Of a stretch of DNA of 36,785 nucleotides, positions 21,662 to 30,322 are shown one piece after another. The notes beneath the pieces are model-generated. The model ran no database searches. It was given only the letters and a program-made list of their open reading frames with translations, and had not been told where the DNA came from. Each line of letters starts with the position of its first letter. Positions within the stretch are counted from its first letter, which is position 1. A program made the translations under genes and the position numbers. Source of the DNA: Acidobacteriaceae bacterium (GTDB lineage Bacteria; Acidobacteriota; Terriglobia; Terriglobales; Acidobacteriaceae); assembly GCA_003156805.1 (NCBI GenBank), contig PMHV01000044.1, forward strand, positions 1-36,785, written 5' to 3'.

Positions 21662-23503
21662 TTGGGAGACTGCAAGCCGTTGCCGCCGATCATCAATGTT
21701 CAGGGAATCTCGAAGACCTTCGGAGCGAATCCGCTCTTTCAGGAAGTTTCCTTTACCGTTTCCGAGGGGGACCGCATTGGACTCATTGGGCCGAACGGCT
21801 CGGGAAAGTCCACGCTGCTGCGGATTCTGGCCGGCATCGTGGATGCCGACGAGGGAGAAATCGCACTGCGAAAGAGGGCGCAGGTCAGCTATGTCGAGCA
21901 GGACTCGAAATTCAAAGCCGAAGACACGGTGCGGTCGGTGGTCGAGAATGCAATGGAGCGCGCCCGCGTGCCGCAATCGGAGCGGGGAACGCGCTTTGCC
22001 GAGACCCTGGGCCGGGCTGGTTTTGAAGAACTCGAAGCGCAGGCGACGGCATTGTCGGGAGGCTGGCAGAAACGGCTGGCGATGACCGAGGCGCTGGTGC
22101 AGTCGCCGGATATCCTGCTGCTCGATGAGCCTACAAATCATTTAGACCTTGCGGGGATTGAGTGGCTCGAAGGCCTGCTGCGAGCGGCGGCGTTCGCCTG
22201 CGTGGTGGTGAGCCACGACCGCTACTTTCTGGAAAACATTGCCACGGGGATGGCTGAACTCAACCGGATCTATCCCGCTGGGATTCTGCGGGTTTCGGGC
22301 AACTACACTACGTTCCTGGAGAAAAAAGAAGAGTTTCTGCACGCGCAATCGAAGCGGCACGAAGCGCTGGAAAATCTGGTTCACAACGAGATCGAATGGC
22401 TGCGCCGCGGGGCGAAGGCGCGGACGCGGAAGTCCAAGGCGCGCATTGGCAAGGCGAACGAACTCATGGCGGACCTCGCCGACCTGAATGTACGAAGCCG
22501 ATCCGAGACTGCGCAAATCGATTTCTCGGCGAGCGACCGGAAGACGAAACGGCTGGTCGAACTGGAAGACGTCGCATACGAAATCGGAGATCGAACTCTG
22601 TTCGACAAGCTTAATTTCGTCGTCACCGCGCGGCTGCGGGTGGGCCTGGTGGGAGCGAACGGAAGCGGCAAAACGACCTTGCTGCGGCTTTTGCGCGGAG
22701 AGTTGACGGCGACCAGCGGAGAGATTCGGCGGGCGGAGTGGCTGCGCATCGTCTACTTCGACCAGAGCCGCGAACTCGATACGAATGTTACTTTGCGCCG
22801 CGCCCTTGCGCCGGAAGGCGATTCGGTGGTTTATCAAGACCGGCAGATTCACGTGGCATCCTGGGCCGCGAGATTTCTGTTTACCGGGGAGCAACTCAAT
22901 CAACCGGTGGAGCGGCTTTCCGGGGGGGAACGGGCGCGCGTTCTGATCGCACAGCTTATGCTGCAGCCCGCCGATGTGCTCCTGCTCGATGAACCCACGA
23001 ACGACCTCGACATTCCCACGCTCGAAATACTAGAGGAAAGCTTGCTTGAGTTTCGTGGGTCGCTGGTGCTGGTCACGCACGATCGCTACATGCTCGATCG
23101 CGTATCGAACATCGTGCTTGGGCTGGACGGCAAAGGCCGCGCGGAAAGCTTTGCCGACTATTCGCAATGGGAGGCATGGCAGGCTGAACGCAAGGAGCCG
23201 ACAAAGGCAAACACTCGAGCGGTTGCTTTTACTCCAGCCGCTTTTACTTCGGGCGCTTCGGGGACGGCGACTGCGGCAAAAGGGAAACTTCCATACCTTG
23301 AGGCTCGGGAATATGCCGGTATTGAGCAGCGTGTGGAAGACGCCGAACAAGTAGTGCAGACCAAACGAGCCCAGATGGAAGATCCGGCGATTGCCAGTGA
23401 TGGTCCGCGTCTGGTGGCCGCACATGCCGAAATGGAGGCGGCGCAAGAGGAATTGGACCAGCTTTATGCGCGGTGGGCGGAGCTCGAGAAAAAGAAAAGC
23501 TGA
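21662..23503 (+). CDS. uup: ABC-F family ATPase, Uup-like
   Basis: The 613-residue soluble protein has two ABC cassettes: GPNGSGKST, LSGGWQKR and LLLDEPTNHLDL in the first; GANGSGKTT, LSGGERAR and LLLDEPTNDLDI in the second. His switches (VVSHDRYFL, VTHDRYML) are present, with a charged linker between. There are no membrane segments. A C-terminal coiled-coil (about 540-613, IEQRVEDAEQVVQ...AELEKKKS) is typical of Uup rather than EttA. ABC-F proteins act on the ribosome; Uup is linked to ribosome rescue/assembly and transposon precise excision. The start is a TTG at 21662 or 21680; 21662 has AAGG a few bases upstream. Confidence 0.85.
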   Translation: MGDCKPLPPIINVQGISKTFGANPLFQEVSFTVSEGDRIGLIGPNGSGKSTLLRILAGIVDADEGEIALRKRAQVSYVEQDSKFKAEDTVRSVVENAMERARVPQSERGTRFAETLGRAGFEELEAQATALSGGWQKRLAMTEALVQSPDILLLDEPTNHLDLAGIEWLEGLLRAAAFACVVVSHDRYFLENIATGMAELNRIYPAGILRVSGNYTTFLEKKEEFLHAQSKRHEALENLVHNEIEWLRRGAKARTRKSKARIGKANELMADLADLNVRSRSETAQIDFSASDRKTKRLVELEDVAYEIGDRTLFDKLNFVVTARLRVGLVGANGSGKTTLLRLLRGELTATSGEIRRAEWLRIVYFDQSRELDTNVTLRRALAPEGDSVVYQDRQIHVASWAARFLFTGEQLNQPVERLSGGERARVLIAQLMLQPADVLLLDEPTNDLDIPTLEILEESLLEFRGSLVLVTHDRYMLDRVSNIVLGLDGKGRAESFADYSQWEAWQAERKEPTKANTRAVAFTPAAFTSGASGTATAAKGKLPYLEAREYAGIEQRVEDAEQVVQTKRAQMEDPAIASDGPRLVAAHAEMEAAQEELDQLYARWAELEKKKS

Positions 23504-23737
23504 AATTATCGGATGTCAGAGGTGTGTCGCGCCATCGCACCAGACAGAATGCCACGATTGTGCCGTGCCTAACTTGGCCGAGGTCCTCAAGCAGAGGTGG
23601 GCTGGCGGCCAAGATATCCCAAAAAAACAAAGCGGCGGAGATTCGCATTTTCTGCGAACTCCACCGTTGGTCTTTGTGCTTTGTCTCTTCCTTCTGCTTC
23701 CTTTGCTTCTGCCGCTACGCTGCCGTAGGTGGCGACT

Positions 23738-24676
23738 CTACCGGTGGTGGCGCTCTTCCGGGCGGGCGCGGCCTTCGCGCGGGGCGCGACGTTCTTCTGG
23801 GCTGCGTCCGATCAGTCGGTGGCCTTCGGTGCGAGGTCCGGGGCCCCAGCGGTGAACGCCGGCGTAGGGATGAGCATAGTAGCCGCGGTTGGCCCAGGTG
23901 CGTCCCCAGGGCGCGTTGTTGATGAATAATGCGTGTGCGCCCCAGTCAAAGCGAACGAAGCCCCATCCCCAGGGACGAAAGGCCAGGCCAATGTTGAGGC
24001 CGAAGCCCCAGCCGATAGCGCCGCCTACGAAAAATCCCGGGTGCGGCGGCCAAAAAACAATCAGCGGGTCGTAGACCGGCACGCAGATAAAAGCCGGATC
24101 GACTGGGTCGATGTCGATGTAAGGACCACCGCTGACGGCGATGGTATCGTTGCTGCGCAGATAGCCATAATCCTTGGCCTTTTGGCGCATGCGCTGCACC
24201 GCGTCCATTACATCCTGACGCTGCGCGAGAAAAGCGTCGCCGAGATTTGTGGTCCAATCCATGTCCGAAGCCATCGTCTCCAGCACGGACGGGAAGGGCA
24301 GCAAGGCCTGCACGCTGGGATCCCAGGGCAGCTGGTCGGCGGTAATGGCTTTGGCGAGCTCGTCGCCGGTCAGATAGTGATGCTCGTCGGCCCACTTGGC
24401 GGCGTCGGGAATCTGGTCGGAAAAAGTTGCGGCGGCGAGAACCTGCGCCAGAAGCGGGTCGGGATAGAGCGCGACCCGCGAGACCAGCTTATCGAGCTGA
24501 TCGGGTGAATAAGAAGGCGGCGCTTGCGCTGGAGCCTGGGCTGGCGTTTGGTCTGGCGGAGGAGGCGGCGCCTGGTCCGGCGCCTGGGCCAGCGCTGTGC
24601 TGGCTGACCATGCAATCAAGAGCGCTGCGGCGAGAATAGCCGTCGTGAATTTCATTTTTCGTTGTGAATGGGGCAT
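23738..24676 (-). CDS. Exported DUF3300 protein
   Basis: The start at 24676 is chosen because GTGAGG lies 6 nt upstream; in-frame starts at 24688, 24682 and 24655 are possible. The 312-residue product has a signal peptide (KFTTAILAAALLIAWSASTALAQA), a Pro/Gln/Ala-rich spacer, then the DUF3300 core: LDKLVSRVALYPDPLLAQVLAAATFSDQI, WADEH, LPWDPSVQALLPFPSVLETM and AVQRMRQKAKDYGYL. Tryptophan/glycine/phenylalanine-rich segments follow, with a basic Arg/Glu/Pro tail. The family is periplasmic or outer-membrane-associated and of unknown function. It is convergent with the Uup gene. Confidence 0.8.
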   Translation of the reverse strand: MPHSQRKMKFTTAILAAALLIAWSASTALAQAPDQAPPPPPDQTPAQAPAQAPPSYSPDQLDKLVSRVALYPDPLLAQVLAAATFSDQIPDAAKWADEHHYLTGDELAKAITADQLPWDPSVQALLPFPSVLETMASDMDWTTNLGDAFLAQRQDVMDAVQRMRQKAKDYGYLRSNDTIAVSGGPYIDIDPVDPAFICVPVYDPLIVFWPPHPGFFVGGAIGWGFGLNIGLAFRPWGWGFVRFDWGAHALFINNAPWGRTWANRGYYAHPYAGVHRWGPGPRTEGHRLIGRSPEERRAPREGRARPEERHHR

Positions 24677-24789
24677 TCGCATCCTCACTTTTTGACTGCG
24701 GATTATACATCGTGGATAGATGCTTTTGCCCGTCTGCGCGTTGCGCGAAACTGTAAGGGGTAGAGAGGCGAAATCGGAAGGAAGAAATC

Positions 24790-24818
24790 GCGGGCTCCGG
24801 GCCTACGCAGGAGCCCGC
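24790..24818 (-). terminator. 9-bp stem-loop downstream of bactofilin gene
   Basis: GCGGGCTCC (24790-24798) and GGAGCCCGC (24810-24818) form a perfect 9-bp stem with an 11-nt loop, about 80 bp beyond the bactofilin stop on the minus strand. Only a weak pyrimidine run (GATTTCTTCC) follows, so it is a probable but not classical terminator. Confidence 0.5.
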
Positions 24819-24900
24819 AACAATTTCTCAGAACTTTTTCGACCGACCCGTGTTGCTGCGATCCGTGTTACGAAATCCCGCGCCGCTGCCGAAACGCTGG

Positions 24901-25446
24901 CTACGCTCTGGCGCCGACGGCTACGGTTTCGGGGACGGGAACGCTCTTATCCTCGCCGTTGACTTTCGGTTGGCCCGACTGGCCGGCCTTGCGAATATCG
25001 ATGCCGCCCTTGAAGTAAGCGCCGTCTTCAATGGAGATGCGCGCGGCCACGACGTCGCCGGTAAGGGAACCGTCGCTGCGGATATCGACGCGGTCGCTGG
25101 CGGTGAGGTTGCCGCGCACTTTGCCCAGCACCACGATCTCGCGGGCATTGATGTTGGCGGCGACTACGCCGTTGCGGCCGACGGTGACGCGATTGCCGGA
25201 AAGATTGATGGAACCTTCCACGCGGCCGTCAATGTAAAGCGATTCGGAACCGGTGACTTCGCCCTTGATCACCAGGGACTTGCCGATAGTGGCCTGGTCG
25301 GCGGTGGTGGTTGTGGCGGGCGGACGCGGCGCCGGAGTAGGTTCATTTGCGGCCACAAGGGGCACGATCGGAGTGTGCATGACAGGACGCTCCGGTTCGG
25401 CCGGTCGGCCGGGGGTAGTCGTAGGCTGATTGGTCGGCTTCCACAT
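24901..25446 (-). CDS. Bactofilin (polymer-forming cytoskeletal protein)
   Basis: The start at 25446 (MWKPTNQP) follows AAGGAAAGGA; the frame is open upstream but that sequence looks non-coding. The 181-residue protein has a Pro/Thr-rich disordered N-terminal tail (about 1-50) and a right-handed beta-helix core (about 55-150): IGKSLVIKGEVTGSESLYIDGRVEGSI, NRVTVGRNGVVAANI, VVLGKVRGNL and VDIRSDGSLTGDVVAARISIEDGAYFKGGI. A short polar tail ends it. This is the bactofilin pattern. These proteins polymerise without nucleotide and act in cell shape, polarity or envelope assembly. The gene is divergent from the first DinB-like gene. Confidence 0.9.
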   Translation of the reverse strand: MWKPTNQPTTTPGRPAEPERPVMHTPIVPLVAANEPTPAPRPPATTTTADQATIGKSLVIKGEVTGSESLYIDGRVEGSINLSGNRVTVGRNGVVAANINAREIVVLGKVRGNLTASDRVDIRSDGSLTGDVVAARISIEDGAYFKGGIDIRKAGQSGQPKVNGEDKSVPVPETVAVGARA

Positions 25447-25821
25447 GGGGTTGCAAATCCTTTCCTTGTTGGGATTAGGGTCACTACCCGCATTTCCGTG
25501 ACCAATGGCATTGTACTCTGGCATCTCAAAATGAGAGCTGTGGAAAAGTGCTTTATTTTCAACAACGTTTCCTAGTGTGGTACATATTTTTTTAGTGCCG
25601 GGAGCGGGATGCAAGTGGCGCACAGCGGGGCTGAGTCTCAAATCGGGCAAAGCTTTCGGGAAAAAATTCCCATCTTGATCCCCAATCCACAAGGTCCAGG
25701 AGTATGCTCTGGGGGCCGAAGATTTATCGAAAGTCCAATCTTAATTTTTTCCAAGTTTGGTGGGCAGGTTTTGGGCTGCCGGCTTCTTGTTGGCAGCTTT
25801 TCATTGGTGGAAGGAGCAGAC
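25447..25821. other. 375-bp divergent gene-free region
   Basis: The region lies between bactofilin (minus) and a DinB-like gene (plus). For bactofilin, TACAAT on the minus strand (about 25513-25518) is a possible -10 box. For the DinB-like gene, a GCTGCC/GGCAGC hairpin followed by TTTT lies at 25775-25801. I see no gene. Confidence 0.5.
25775..25801 (+). terminator. Terminator-like hairpin 20 bp before DinB-like gene
   Basis: GCTGCC (25775-25780) and GGCAGC (25792-25797) with an 11-nt loop are followed directly by TTTT. It lies in the leader of the next gene, so it may act as an attenuator; the stem is short. Confidence 0.3.
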
Positions 25822-26382
25822 ATGCTGGAATCAGCGGTGGTCAGTCCTGTGGGAGTGGCGATTGAGCCACCCCAGCCGGGCGAATACGCGCCTTATTACG
25901 AGCGCTACATTTCATTGGTGGCGGGAACCGACGTCCTGGCGGCGCTGGACCAGCAGCGGCGGCGGACGGTGCTGCTGCTCTCCGGACGCAGCGATGCCGA
26001 CGGCGACTTCCGTTATGCGCCCGGGAAGTGGAGCGCGAAAGAAGTGATTGGCCACGTCTGCGACACCGAGCGCATCTTCGCCTACCGCGCGCTGCGCGTT
26101 GCGCGCGGCGACGCCACGCCGATCGAAGGATTCGAGCAGGACGATTACGTGCGCAATGGGCCATTTGCGGGGCGTGCGCTGGGTGATTTGATTGAGGACT
26201 ACATCGCCGTGCGCCGGGCTACGCTGGCGCTGCTGCGCAATCTCGACGAGGCGGCGTGGATGCGTCGCGGCATCGCCAACAAGAATGAAGTCAGCGTGCG
26301 GGCGCTGGCTTATATCATCGCGGGGCATGAGTTGCATCATCGCAGGATTCTGGAAGAGAAGTATTTTGGGGCGCAGCGCTAG
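25822..26382 (+). CDS. DinB-like four-helix protein (first of two adjacent)
   Basis: The start at 25822 has AAGGAG 8 nt upstream. The 186-residue product shows the DinB/YfiT-like four-helix pattern: APGKWSAKEVIGHVCDTERIFAYRALRVARG (first His ligand) and RALAYIIAGHELHHRRILEEKY (paired His). The His residues are placed for a Zn/Ni-binding site as in DinB-superfamily enzymes. Some members are thiol transferases using bacillithiol or similar thiols, but the specific role is unknown. A second DinB-like gene starts 11 bp later, so the two form an operon. Confidence 0.85.
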   Translation: MLESAVVSPVGVAIEPPQPGEYAPYYERYISLVAGTDVLAALDQQRRRTVLLLSGRSDADGDFRYAPGKWSAKEVIGHVCDTERIFAYRALRVARGDATPIEGFEQDDYVRNGPFAGRALGDLIEDYIAVRRATLALLRNLDEAAWMRRGIANKNEVSVRALAYIIAGHELHHRRILEEKYFGAQR

Positions 26383-26393
26383 AGACCGGCGCC

Positions 26394-26897
26394 ATGTCCC
26401 AACGCGCACTGATTGAACTGCTGCACGGCAAGGGCGCTCACGCCGATCCCATCGCGTGCGTGGAAGATCTTTCCGCCGAATTGGCGGCGCGGCAGGTCGC
26501 GGGATTTCCGCACTCGATTGGGCAACTCGTCTTCCACATGAATTACTGGATGGACTACGAACTGCGCCGCATTCGCGGCGAGCGGCCGGCGTATCCGGAA
26601 CATGCGTCGGAAAGCTGGCCGGCAGCGGCGTCGCCGGCCGATGAGTTGGAGTGGAATCGTCTGAGAAAACATCTCGCTGCCGTGCTGGCGGATTTTGCCG
26701 TGCTGGCGAATTCTTCGATGGAAGAAATACAGCGGCAGATCGAAACCGTGCATGAAGGCGACAAGAAAGTGGCAGGCACGCTTGAGGCCGTGCTGTGGCA
26801 AATGGTCGCTCATAATAGTTATCACGCCGGACAGATTGCGGTGATCCGTCGTGTGCTGGGCGCGTGGCCGCCGCGCGGCGGCGGGGATACGTGGTAG
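26394..26897 (+). CDS. DinB-like four-helix protein (second of two adjacent)
   Basis: The 167-residue DinB-superfamily protein has FPHSIGQLVFHMNYWMDYELRRIRG (first His segment) and LWQMVAHNSYHAGQIAVIRRVLG (H-x3-H pair), matching the metal-binding helices. It starts 11 bp after the preceding DinB-like gene. The two share the fold but are clearly diverged. The function is unknown; divalent metal binding is expected. The 108-bp gap before RNase R contains short CTGACGGCTGATCGCTGACAG-like repeats. Confidence 0.85.
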   Translation: MSQRALIELLHGKGAHADPIACVEDLSAELAARQVAGFPHSIGQLVFHMNYWMDYELRRIRGERPAYPEHASESWPAAASPADELEWNRLRKHLAAVLADFAVLANSSMEEIQRQIETVHEGDKKVAGTLEAVLWQMVAHNSYHAGQIAVIRRVLGAWPPRGGGDTW

Positions 26898-27005
26898 GGA
26901 GAAAACCTTCGTTGATCGCTGGTCGTTCGTCGTTAGTTCGTTGGCAGTGCGGGCGTGCTCGTGGGTTATGCTGAGAGCTGACGGCTGATCGCTGACAGCT
27001 TCCCC

Positions 27006-30000
27006 ATGCTTTCCGATTCCACCATCCTGAAACACATTGCGCGGCAGCCCAAGCGGGCGGCGGGATTCAAGCAACTGGTGCGCGAACTTGGGCTGCACGG
27101 CGCCGCGCGCGGAGATCTCGACGCGCATCTTCAAAAACTCGTCGCCAGCGGCGCGCTCCTGGCGGCTGGTTCCGATCGCTATGTGCTTCCGCAAGCCGCC
27201 GGCGATAAGAATGCGGACAAAAATCTGGTCGCGGGACGGCTTACCATGCATCGCGACGGATTCGGATTCGTCATCCCCGATGCGAATTCGCTCAGTCCGC
27301 AATTCAAGGCGCGCCTGGCGGGAGATATTTTCATTCCGCCGCATCTGATCGGCAACGCCATGCACGGCGACCAAGTGCTGGTTGACGTCAGCGCGATTCG
27401 TCCCGATGGCCGGGCTGAAGGACGCATCGTGAGGCCGGTGGCGCGGGCGCATCCCACCGTGGTGGGGGTGTTTCACTACGGCAGCCGCGGCAATTCCGTC
27501 ACGCCCATTGACACCAAGATTACGCAGGAGATTTTGATTCCGCCGGGAATGGAAATTCTCAATGGTAGCGTAGCGCCGCCGTCCCCCGCGGCTGTCGCGG
27601 GGGCGTCTCGTCCCCGCGGCCGAGGCAAGGATGCCGGCGAGGCGCCGGCGCTACGGAAGAAATCCGTCGATCGCGTGCTGGGCGAGGAAGCTGCGCCCCG
27701 CGCGGAGTGGGACGACCTCGAAGGAGTGGTTGTCGATGTGGAGATTACGGATTGGCCCACGTCGACGCAGAATCCGCGCGGACGCGTGATTGAAATTCTT
27801 GGCCGGGAAGATGATTTCGGAGTGGACGTGGAAATCACGATCCGCAAATTTCATCTGCCGCACCACTTTCCGGCGGCAACGCTGCGGGAAGCGCAGGATG
27901 CGCCGGCAATTATTTCCGAACACGACCTTCGGCGGCGCCGCGATTTTCGCGCGCTGCCGATCGTCACCATCGACGGCGAAACGGCGCGCGATTTCGACGA
28001 CGCGGTTCTCGTGCGCACGCTGGCGAACGGCAACTTTGAATTGCAGGTTCACATTGCCGACGTGGCCCATTACGTCACACTCGGAAGCGCGCTTGATCAG
28101 GAAGCGCGGCTGCGCGGCACCAGCGTTTATTTTCCCGACCGCGCCGTACCCATGCTGCCGCTGGAACTTTCCACCGACATTTGCAGCTTGCGCCCGCAAG
28201 TGGAGCGGCTGGTGCTCTCGTGCGTGATGGAGATCGACCACCGGGGCGAGATTGTAGGCTATGAATTGTGCGAAGGCGTGATTCGCTCAGCAGAGCGCAT
28301 GACGTATACCGCGGTGAATGCCGTGCTCGAAGGCGATGCTGCCGCGCGTGGGCGCAACGGGCCGCTGGTGGCCGGTTTTGAGCGGATGCGCGACCTGGCC
28401 ATGATTTTGCATCGCAAGCGGGAGCGGCGCGGCTCGATTGATTTCGATCTGCCCGAGGCGGTGATCGAGTTCGACGAGTTTGGGATGATGAAGAGCATTG
28501 CGCGCTCGGAGCGCAACATGGCACACCGGCTCATCGAGGAATTTATGCTCTCGGCCAACGAGTGCGTCGCGCAGTATCTGGAATCGAAGCGCGTCGCGTC
28601 GTTGTATCGAATTCACGAGAAGCCGGACGCCAAGCGCGTCTACGACTTTGAAGTGATTGCCGCAACGTTTGGATACTCGCTCGGCGTGGGAGCGTTGCCG
28701 ATTCATCGCGTGCAGCTCAAAACCGACCGCCGCGCCGCTTACGGAACCGGCAAGCGGGTGCGCGAGATCGAAGTGCCGAAAGAAGTTCACATCACGCCGC
28801 GCATGTATCAGAAGCTCACCGAGAAAATTGCGGGCAAGCCGGAAGAACGCATCCTGAGCTACCTGATGCTGCGGTCGCTGAAGCAGGCGCGCTATTCAGA
28901 GGAGAATCTCGGCCACTTCGCGCTGGCGGCCACGAGCTACACGCATTTTACTTCGCCCATCCGCCGTTATCCGGATTTGATCGTGCATCGGATTTTGAAA
29001 GATGTGCTGCGCGAGTCGGCCGAGCGGCATGATGGCGCGACTCCGATCGGAGTTTTTCCGGCACCTTCCGCCGATGTGAGAGACGGCCGCCTGTTGAAAG
29101 TATTCATCCAGAATGAAGCTGGCTCATTTGTTAAGCACATCCACAACGAAAAAACACTTGCGTTAACCGGAACAACCCAAGTCTCGCGAGCCTATCCATT
29201 TCCCTACGGATTCGTTCTCAACACAACCGCTGACGACGGTCTCAACGTAGACTGCTTCGTGATCACGGAAACGCCCTTACGCACAGGAGAAATCGTCGAG
29301 TGCCAACCGATCGCGCTCGCCGAACAAGTTGAAGATGGCCAGGAAGATCACAACGTTGTGGCGGTGATCCCGGGAGAAAAATCTCGTCTTGACCAGCGGG
29401 CACAGCGCAAGATCAGCGACTTCGTCACCCACGTATTCGACAATGTCGCGGGCAAAACGATCCGGGTCGGCGAGTTTCTTGGAAAGGAAGCAGCTGTTAG
29501 CTACCTGTCGCGACACGAAGACAACAGGGATCCTGGGCCAAATCTCTCGCAAGTGGGACGCCCCACGGATGTGCCTTCTCCGTGGTCGAAGCGCCGCGAC
29601 CACGCCGCGCACCGCGAAGCTCTCGAGCCTCTGGGCGGGCCGATCATGATCGACGAACTGCATGATATAGCCGACGAATCGAGCCAGTCCGAGCGGCGCG
29701 CCGACGACGCCGAGCGCGAACTGATGGCGTGGAAGAAGGTCAAGTTCATGCAGGACCGCGTGGGCGACGACTTTGACGGCCTTATCACCAGCGTGACCAA
29801 GTTCGGCTTCTTTGTCGAGTTGACCGATCTTTTTGTGGAAGGGTTGGTGCCGCTGGATACGCTGACCGACGACCGCTACGTCTATCACGAGAACACGCGC
29901 GAGATCATCGGCCAGCGCTCGCGCAAAACGTACCGCATGGGACAAAGGATTCGCGCGCTGGTGGACCGCATCGATCCGGTGGAAAAGAAAATCCAGTTCG

Positions 30001-30083
30001 CGGTACTCGATGAGAGCAGGCCGCTGCCTCCGCTATCCCGCATTACGCAGCCTACGCGCAAGTCGAAGCGCAGACGAAAATGA
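27006..30083 (+). CDS. rnr: RNase R with inserted pyrophosphatase-like domain
   Basis: RNase R is a 3'-5' hydrolytic exoribonuclease that degrades structured RNA to 5'-monophosphates. Domains: N-terminal helical/cold-shock region (about 1-300), RNB catalytic domain with DGETARDFDD at 323-332 (catalytic Asp cluster) and FTSPIRRYPDLIVHR near 655, S1 domain from about 919 (FDGLITSVTKFGFFVEL), and a basic tail ending KSKRRRK. The product is 1,025 residues; E. coli RNase R is about 813. Two insertions explain the excess: residues 189-217, encoded by an 85-bp palindromic element, and about 697-840, a family-I pyrophosphatase-like domain (KVFIQNEAGSFVKHIHNEK, YPFPYG, DDGLNVDCFVI, EDGQEDHNVVAV). In the latter, the middle Asp of DGDxxD is Leu746, and the usual YK pair near its end is not visible. 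Its DNA looks less GC-rich than its flanks. Confidence 0.9.
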   Translation: MLSDSTILKHIARQPKRAAGFKQLVRELGLHGAARGDLDAHLQKLVASGALLAAGSDRYVLPQAAGDKNADKNLVAGRLTMHRDGFGFVIPDANSLSPQFKARLAGDIFIPPHLIGNAMHGDQVLVDVSAIRPDGRAEGRIVRPVARAHPTVVGVFHYGSRGNSVTPIDTKITQEILIPPGMEILNGSVAPPSPAAVAGASRPRGRGKDAGEAPALRKKSVDRVLGEEAAPRAEWDDLEGVVVDVEITDWPTSTQNPRGRVIEILGREDDFGVDVEITIRKFHLPHHFPAATLREAQDAPAIISEHDLRRRRDFRALPIVTIDGETARDFDDAVLVRTLANGNFELQVHIADVAHYVTLGSALDQEARLRGTSVYFPDRAVPMLPLELSTDICSLRPQVERLVLSCVMEIDHRGEIVGYELCEGVIRSAERMTYTAVNAVLEGDAAARGRNGPLVAGFERMRDLAMILHRKRERRGSIDFDLPEAVIEFDEFGMMKSIARSERNMAHRLIEEFMLSANECVAQYLESKRVASLYRIHEKPDAKRVYDFEVIAATFGYSLGVGALPIHRVQLKTDRRAAYGTGKRVREIEVPKEVHITPRMYQKLTEKIAGKPEERILSYLMLRSLKQARYSEENLGHFALAATSYTHFTSPIRRYPDLIVHRILKDVLRESAERHDGATPIGVFPAPSADVRDGRLLKVFIQNEAGSFVKHIHNEKTLALTGTTQVSRAYPFPYGFVLNTTADDGLNVDCFVITETPLRTGEIVECQPIALAEQVEDGQEDHNVVAVIPGEKSRLDQRAQRKISDFVTHVFDNVAGKTIRVGEFLGKEAAVSYLSRHEDNRDPGPNLSQVGRPTDVPSPWSKRRDHAAHREALEPLGGPIMIDELHDIADESSQSERRADDAERELMAWKKVKFMQDRVGDDFDGLITSVTKFGFFVELTDLFVEGLVPLDTLTDDRYVYHENTREIIGQRSRKTYRMGQRIRALVDRIDPVEKKIQFAVLDESRPLPPLSRITQPTRKSKRRRK
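27570..27654. repeat. 85-bp palindromic element in RNase R gene
   Basis: The ends GTAGCGCCGCCG (27570-27581) and CGCCGGCGCTAC (27643-27654) are inverted with 11 of 12 matches. Inside is a perfect hairpin, CCCCCGCG-GCTGT-CGCGGGGG (27583-27603). The element is read in frame and encodes a Pro/Ala/Arg/Gly-rich loop (residues 189-217) in the second OB region of RNase R. Confidence 0.75.
29094..29526 (+). other. Pyrophosphatase-like domain inside RNase R
   Basis: This segment (residues about 697-840 of RNase R) aligns by eye with family-I inorganic pyrophosphatases, especially short members that begin xVFIQNEAGS. Matching elements are K710, YPFPYG (730-735), D744-G-L746-N-V-D749, LRTGEIVEC (758-766) and E776-D-G-Q-E-D781. 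Codon 697 is TTG followed by AAA GTA TTC, which could be the remnant of an original start codon. Base composition is visibly poorer in GC than on either side. Its two ends fall where the RNB domain joins the S1 domain in normal RNase R. Confidence 0.8.
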
Positions 30084-30196
30084 AGGCTTTCGCTTTCCAA
30101 GTCTTTTCCCCTGGGGCGAAACTGCGCCGCTGGTGGTAAAATTCTTTGGTGAAACCCCATCCGCGGCGGATGTGAAGCGGCGGATTCCTTCCTTGT

Positions 30197-30273
30197 CGGG
30201 ACGTGGCTCAGCCTGGTAGAGCACTCGCTTGGGGTGCGAGGGGTCGGCAGTTCAAATCTGCCCGTCCCGACCA
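30197..30273 (+). tRNA. tRNA-Pro(GGG)
   Basis: This 77-nt cloverleaf has acceptor CGGGACG/CGTCCCG, D-arm GCTC/GAGC, anticodon arm CTCGC-TTGGGGT-GCGAG (anticodon GGG, codon CCC), T-arm GGCAG-TTCAAAT-CTGCC, discriminator A and encoded CCA. TAAAAT at 30137-30142 is a possible -10. Its last 50 bp (30224-30273) are repeated at 31421-31470 with one difference, which marks the tRNA as an integration target. Confidence 0.95.
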
Positions 30274-30322
30274 ATTCCTCTTTCAAGCCGTTGCGCGCAA
30301 TTGCTTCCGATGGCGCAGTCTG

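Noticed and set aside
23573-23613. CTTGGCCG/CGGCCAAG inverted repeat after the Uup gene as terminator
   Set aside because: The 25-nt loop is long and the run after it on the plus strand is A, not T; not a convincing terminator.
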